NCBI GenBank assembly: GCA_932294295.1
Contig: OW028579.1
Span: 33,119,250 to 33,183,249, forward strand
Length of the DNA: 64,000 nucleotides
Direction: 5' to 3'
Origin: Alitta virens
Lineage: Eukaryota; Annelida; Polychaeta; Phyllodocida; Nereididae
Shown: positions 62,640 to 64,000 of the stretch, piece after piece
Layout: each line of letters begins with the position of its first letter
How positions within the stretch are numbered: the first letter of the stretch is position 1
Position numbers and translations under genes: made by a program
The notes under the pieces: model-generated
The model's input: the letters and a program-made list of their open reading frames with translations, nothing else
What the model was told of the DNA's origin: nothing
Database searches by the model: none

Positions 62640-64000
62640 CTAACCATTTAATGTTTTTAATGTTGTACCTTCCTTTAATATGCTGAATTCAAACCTTGCT
62701 TTTTCCAAGGTGAAGTTAAGTCATTGACCCAAAGTCTTGAGCCATCCTTAAATTGATGCTGCAGCAAGGAAATACATTTCATACGTGATTATTGTGTTGT
62801 CTGCAGGGTTGAACATACTTACCCTGAATGAATTACAGACATAGTAAAGTTGGAAAACAATAATAGAGCAAACATTTTTGTTTCTTCTGGTTCATTTCTG
62901 TTATTTGGTATGGTCCCCATTTTATATAAAACTGCATGAACTGGCTCTTAGAGGCTACCCAGTAATTTGACTGAAATTCTGACCTAACATCATTAAAACT
63001 AAATACGAGTTGTCAAACTTTTATTACAAGCATAGCGCAGGGACACTTGTTTAGATAAACGTCTGCATATGAGCAAATAACACATAATGCATTAAGGTGG
63101 ATCAAGAATTTTACACAGTTCTGTACAAGTTCTGAAATTTATCGTCGTCAGAATGTTTTATTACTGTGGAAGACATGAGCTAAGTCGCTATTCAAAATTG
63201 TGCAAAAATTCCAGCCAGATCCTCATTTTGGATCGGGCTGTAATATGTGTACAATTTTAGCTCATGTCCTTCAACAGATAACATTGTGTCATTGATCAAA
63301 TAAGTGGTGATAAGTGTAAATACATTTATTTTACACTACTGAATAATTAAGTGATAATGTCATTGGGTGTTGAAATAAGGCTTAAACACTTACTTTTTCA
63401 TCAAATATATTTTTTTACAGCTGACACTAATAATTTTATTATACATGTTTGCAGGAGTTGTTTTGCAGGAATTTACACCAGGTGGCATAAATGAGACTAA
63501 CTCAGTAATGGCCGTCAGGTGGCAAAAATCTGGAAAACGGCCGAAAACCCCACACGCAAGGTGGTGGAGTGCTGGAAACCTTAGTCAATACTAGTTTTAC
63601 CTTAGTACAATAATATTTTAAATAGACATAATTACACCTTGAATACAAACAAATTCAATTTTGAAAAATTTCTTTTATTCCTTACAGTGTTTTGCCTAAA
63701 TATTTGATCTTTGTGAAATAGTTCTAATTTCACCATATGGTTATTGGGTGTCCAAATATGAGCATCCCATGTGCAATGTTCAGATAATTCTATAGGAACA
63801 AGCACCTGCATATTCCATTCAGGTGAACACAAGTAGACCTATAGGTACACTCTCAGTCTGGTGCCTATGAAGCTTCTAATTGGTTGATAAAGTCGCGGAC
63901 CTAAGAGAAGACAGCACGGACGTTAGAGAAGACACTGGAACTCTGCAGTGCTTCTTGGCTGCTCAAGGCTCAACCTGGTATTGCCATTGAATGAAAGTAA
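62640..64000. other. Right end of window, no gene seen
   Basis: Apart from the hairpin at 63165, the stretch shows no supported exon. The last 20 bases before the edge include 'ctgctcaaggctcaacctgg', which resembles a word in the dispersed repeat at 31185. Confidence 0.45.
63165..63278. repeat. Imperfect hairpin, about 110 bp
   Basis: 'gacatgagctaa' pairs with 'ttagctcatgtcc', 'aattgtgca' with 'tgtacaatt', and 'cagccagatcc' with 'ggatcgggctg', around a short loop ('tcatttt'). It could be a small MITE; no target duplication is visible. Confidence 0.65.

Overview
The window is AT-rich, intron-rich animal nuclear DNA. Split genes with GT-AG introns, a TATA box, AATAAA signals, non-LTR retrotransposons, a tRNA-derived SINE and many MITEs point to an invertebrate, probably marine. 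The sequence alone does not fix the phylum.

Layout. (1) About 1-10.6 kb, minus strand: a split gene for an unrecognised Ser/Thr/Pro-rich protein with two SUMO-interacting-like motifs and two SUMO-acceptor-like motifs. Its intron 1-5 kb holds LINE debris, a hAT-type MITE and a 1,309-bp head-to-tail duplication that appears exact. (2) 14.4-17.4 kb, plus strand: a complete five-exon DYNLT2B (TCTEX1D2) dynein light chain, 137 aa. (3) 18.8-25.0 kb, minus strand: an AMN1/FBXL-type leucine-rich-repeat protein of at least 567 aa, with its 5' end unresolved. (4) 25.1-29.9 kb: a transposon graveyard with remains of at least three LINEs. (5) 30.0-43.4 kb, minus strand: a complete 24-exon gene for a secreted, trefoil-bearing GH31 alpha-glucosidase of 915 aa, with a TATA box. 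(6) 46.3-54.7 kb, minus strand: a tandem GH31 paralog in decay. It lacks the homologues of exons 6-11, the catalytic nucleophile and a splice acceptor, carries two frameshifting deletions, and is invaded by a PIF/Harbinger transposon and a Harbinger-type MITE. (7) 57.4-60.7 kb, plus strand: a degraded LINE with endonuclease and reverse transcriptase, itself split by a MITE. (8) 61.0-62.6 kb, plus strand: an unrecognised 344-codon ORF with a long acidic tract, preceded in the same frame by an open stretch ending in a single TGA.

The genes do not form one pathway. The two GH31 loci are a local duplicate pair (starch/maltose digestion or lysosomal-type alpha-glucosidase chemistry). DYNLT2B and the LRR gene converge; the SIM-protein gene and DYNLT2B diverge. 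The main story is a gene-family duplication with one living and one dying copy in a region reshaped by hAT-, Harbinger- and mariner-like MITEs. Several of these have readable target-site duplications.
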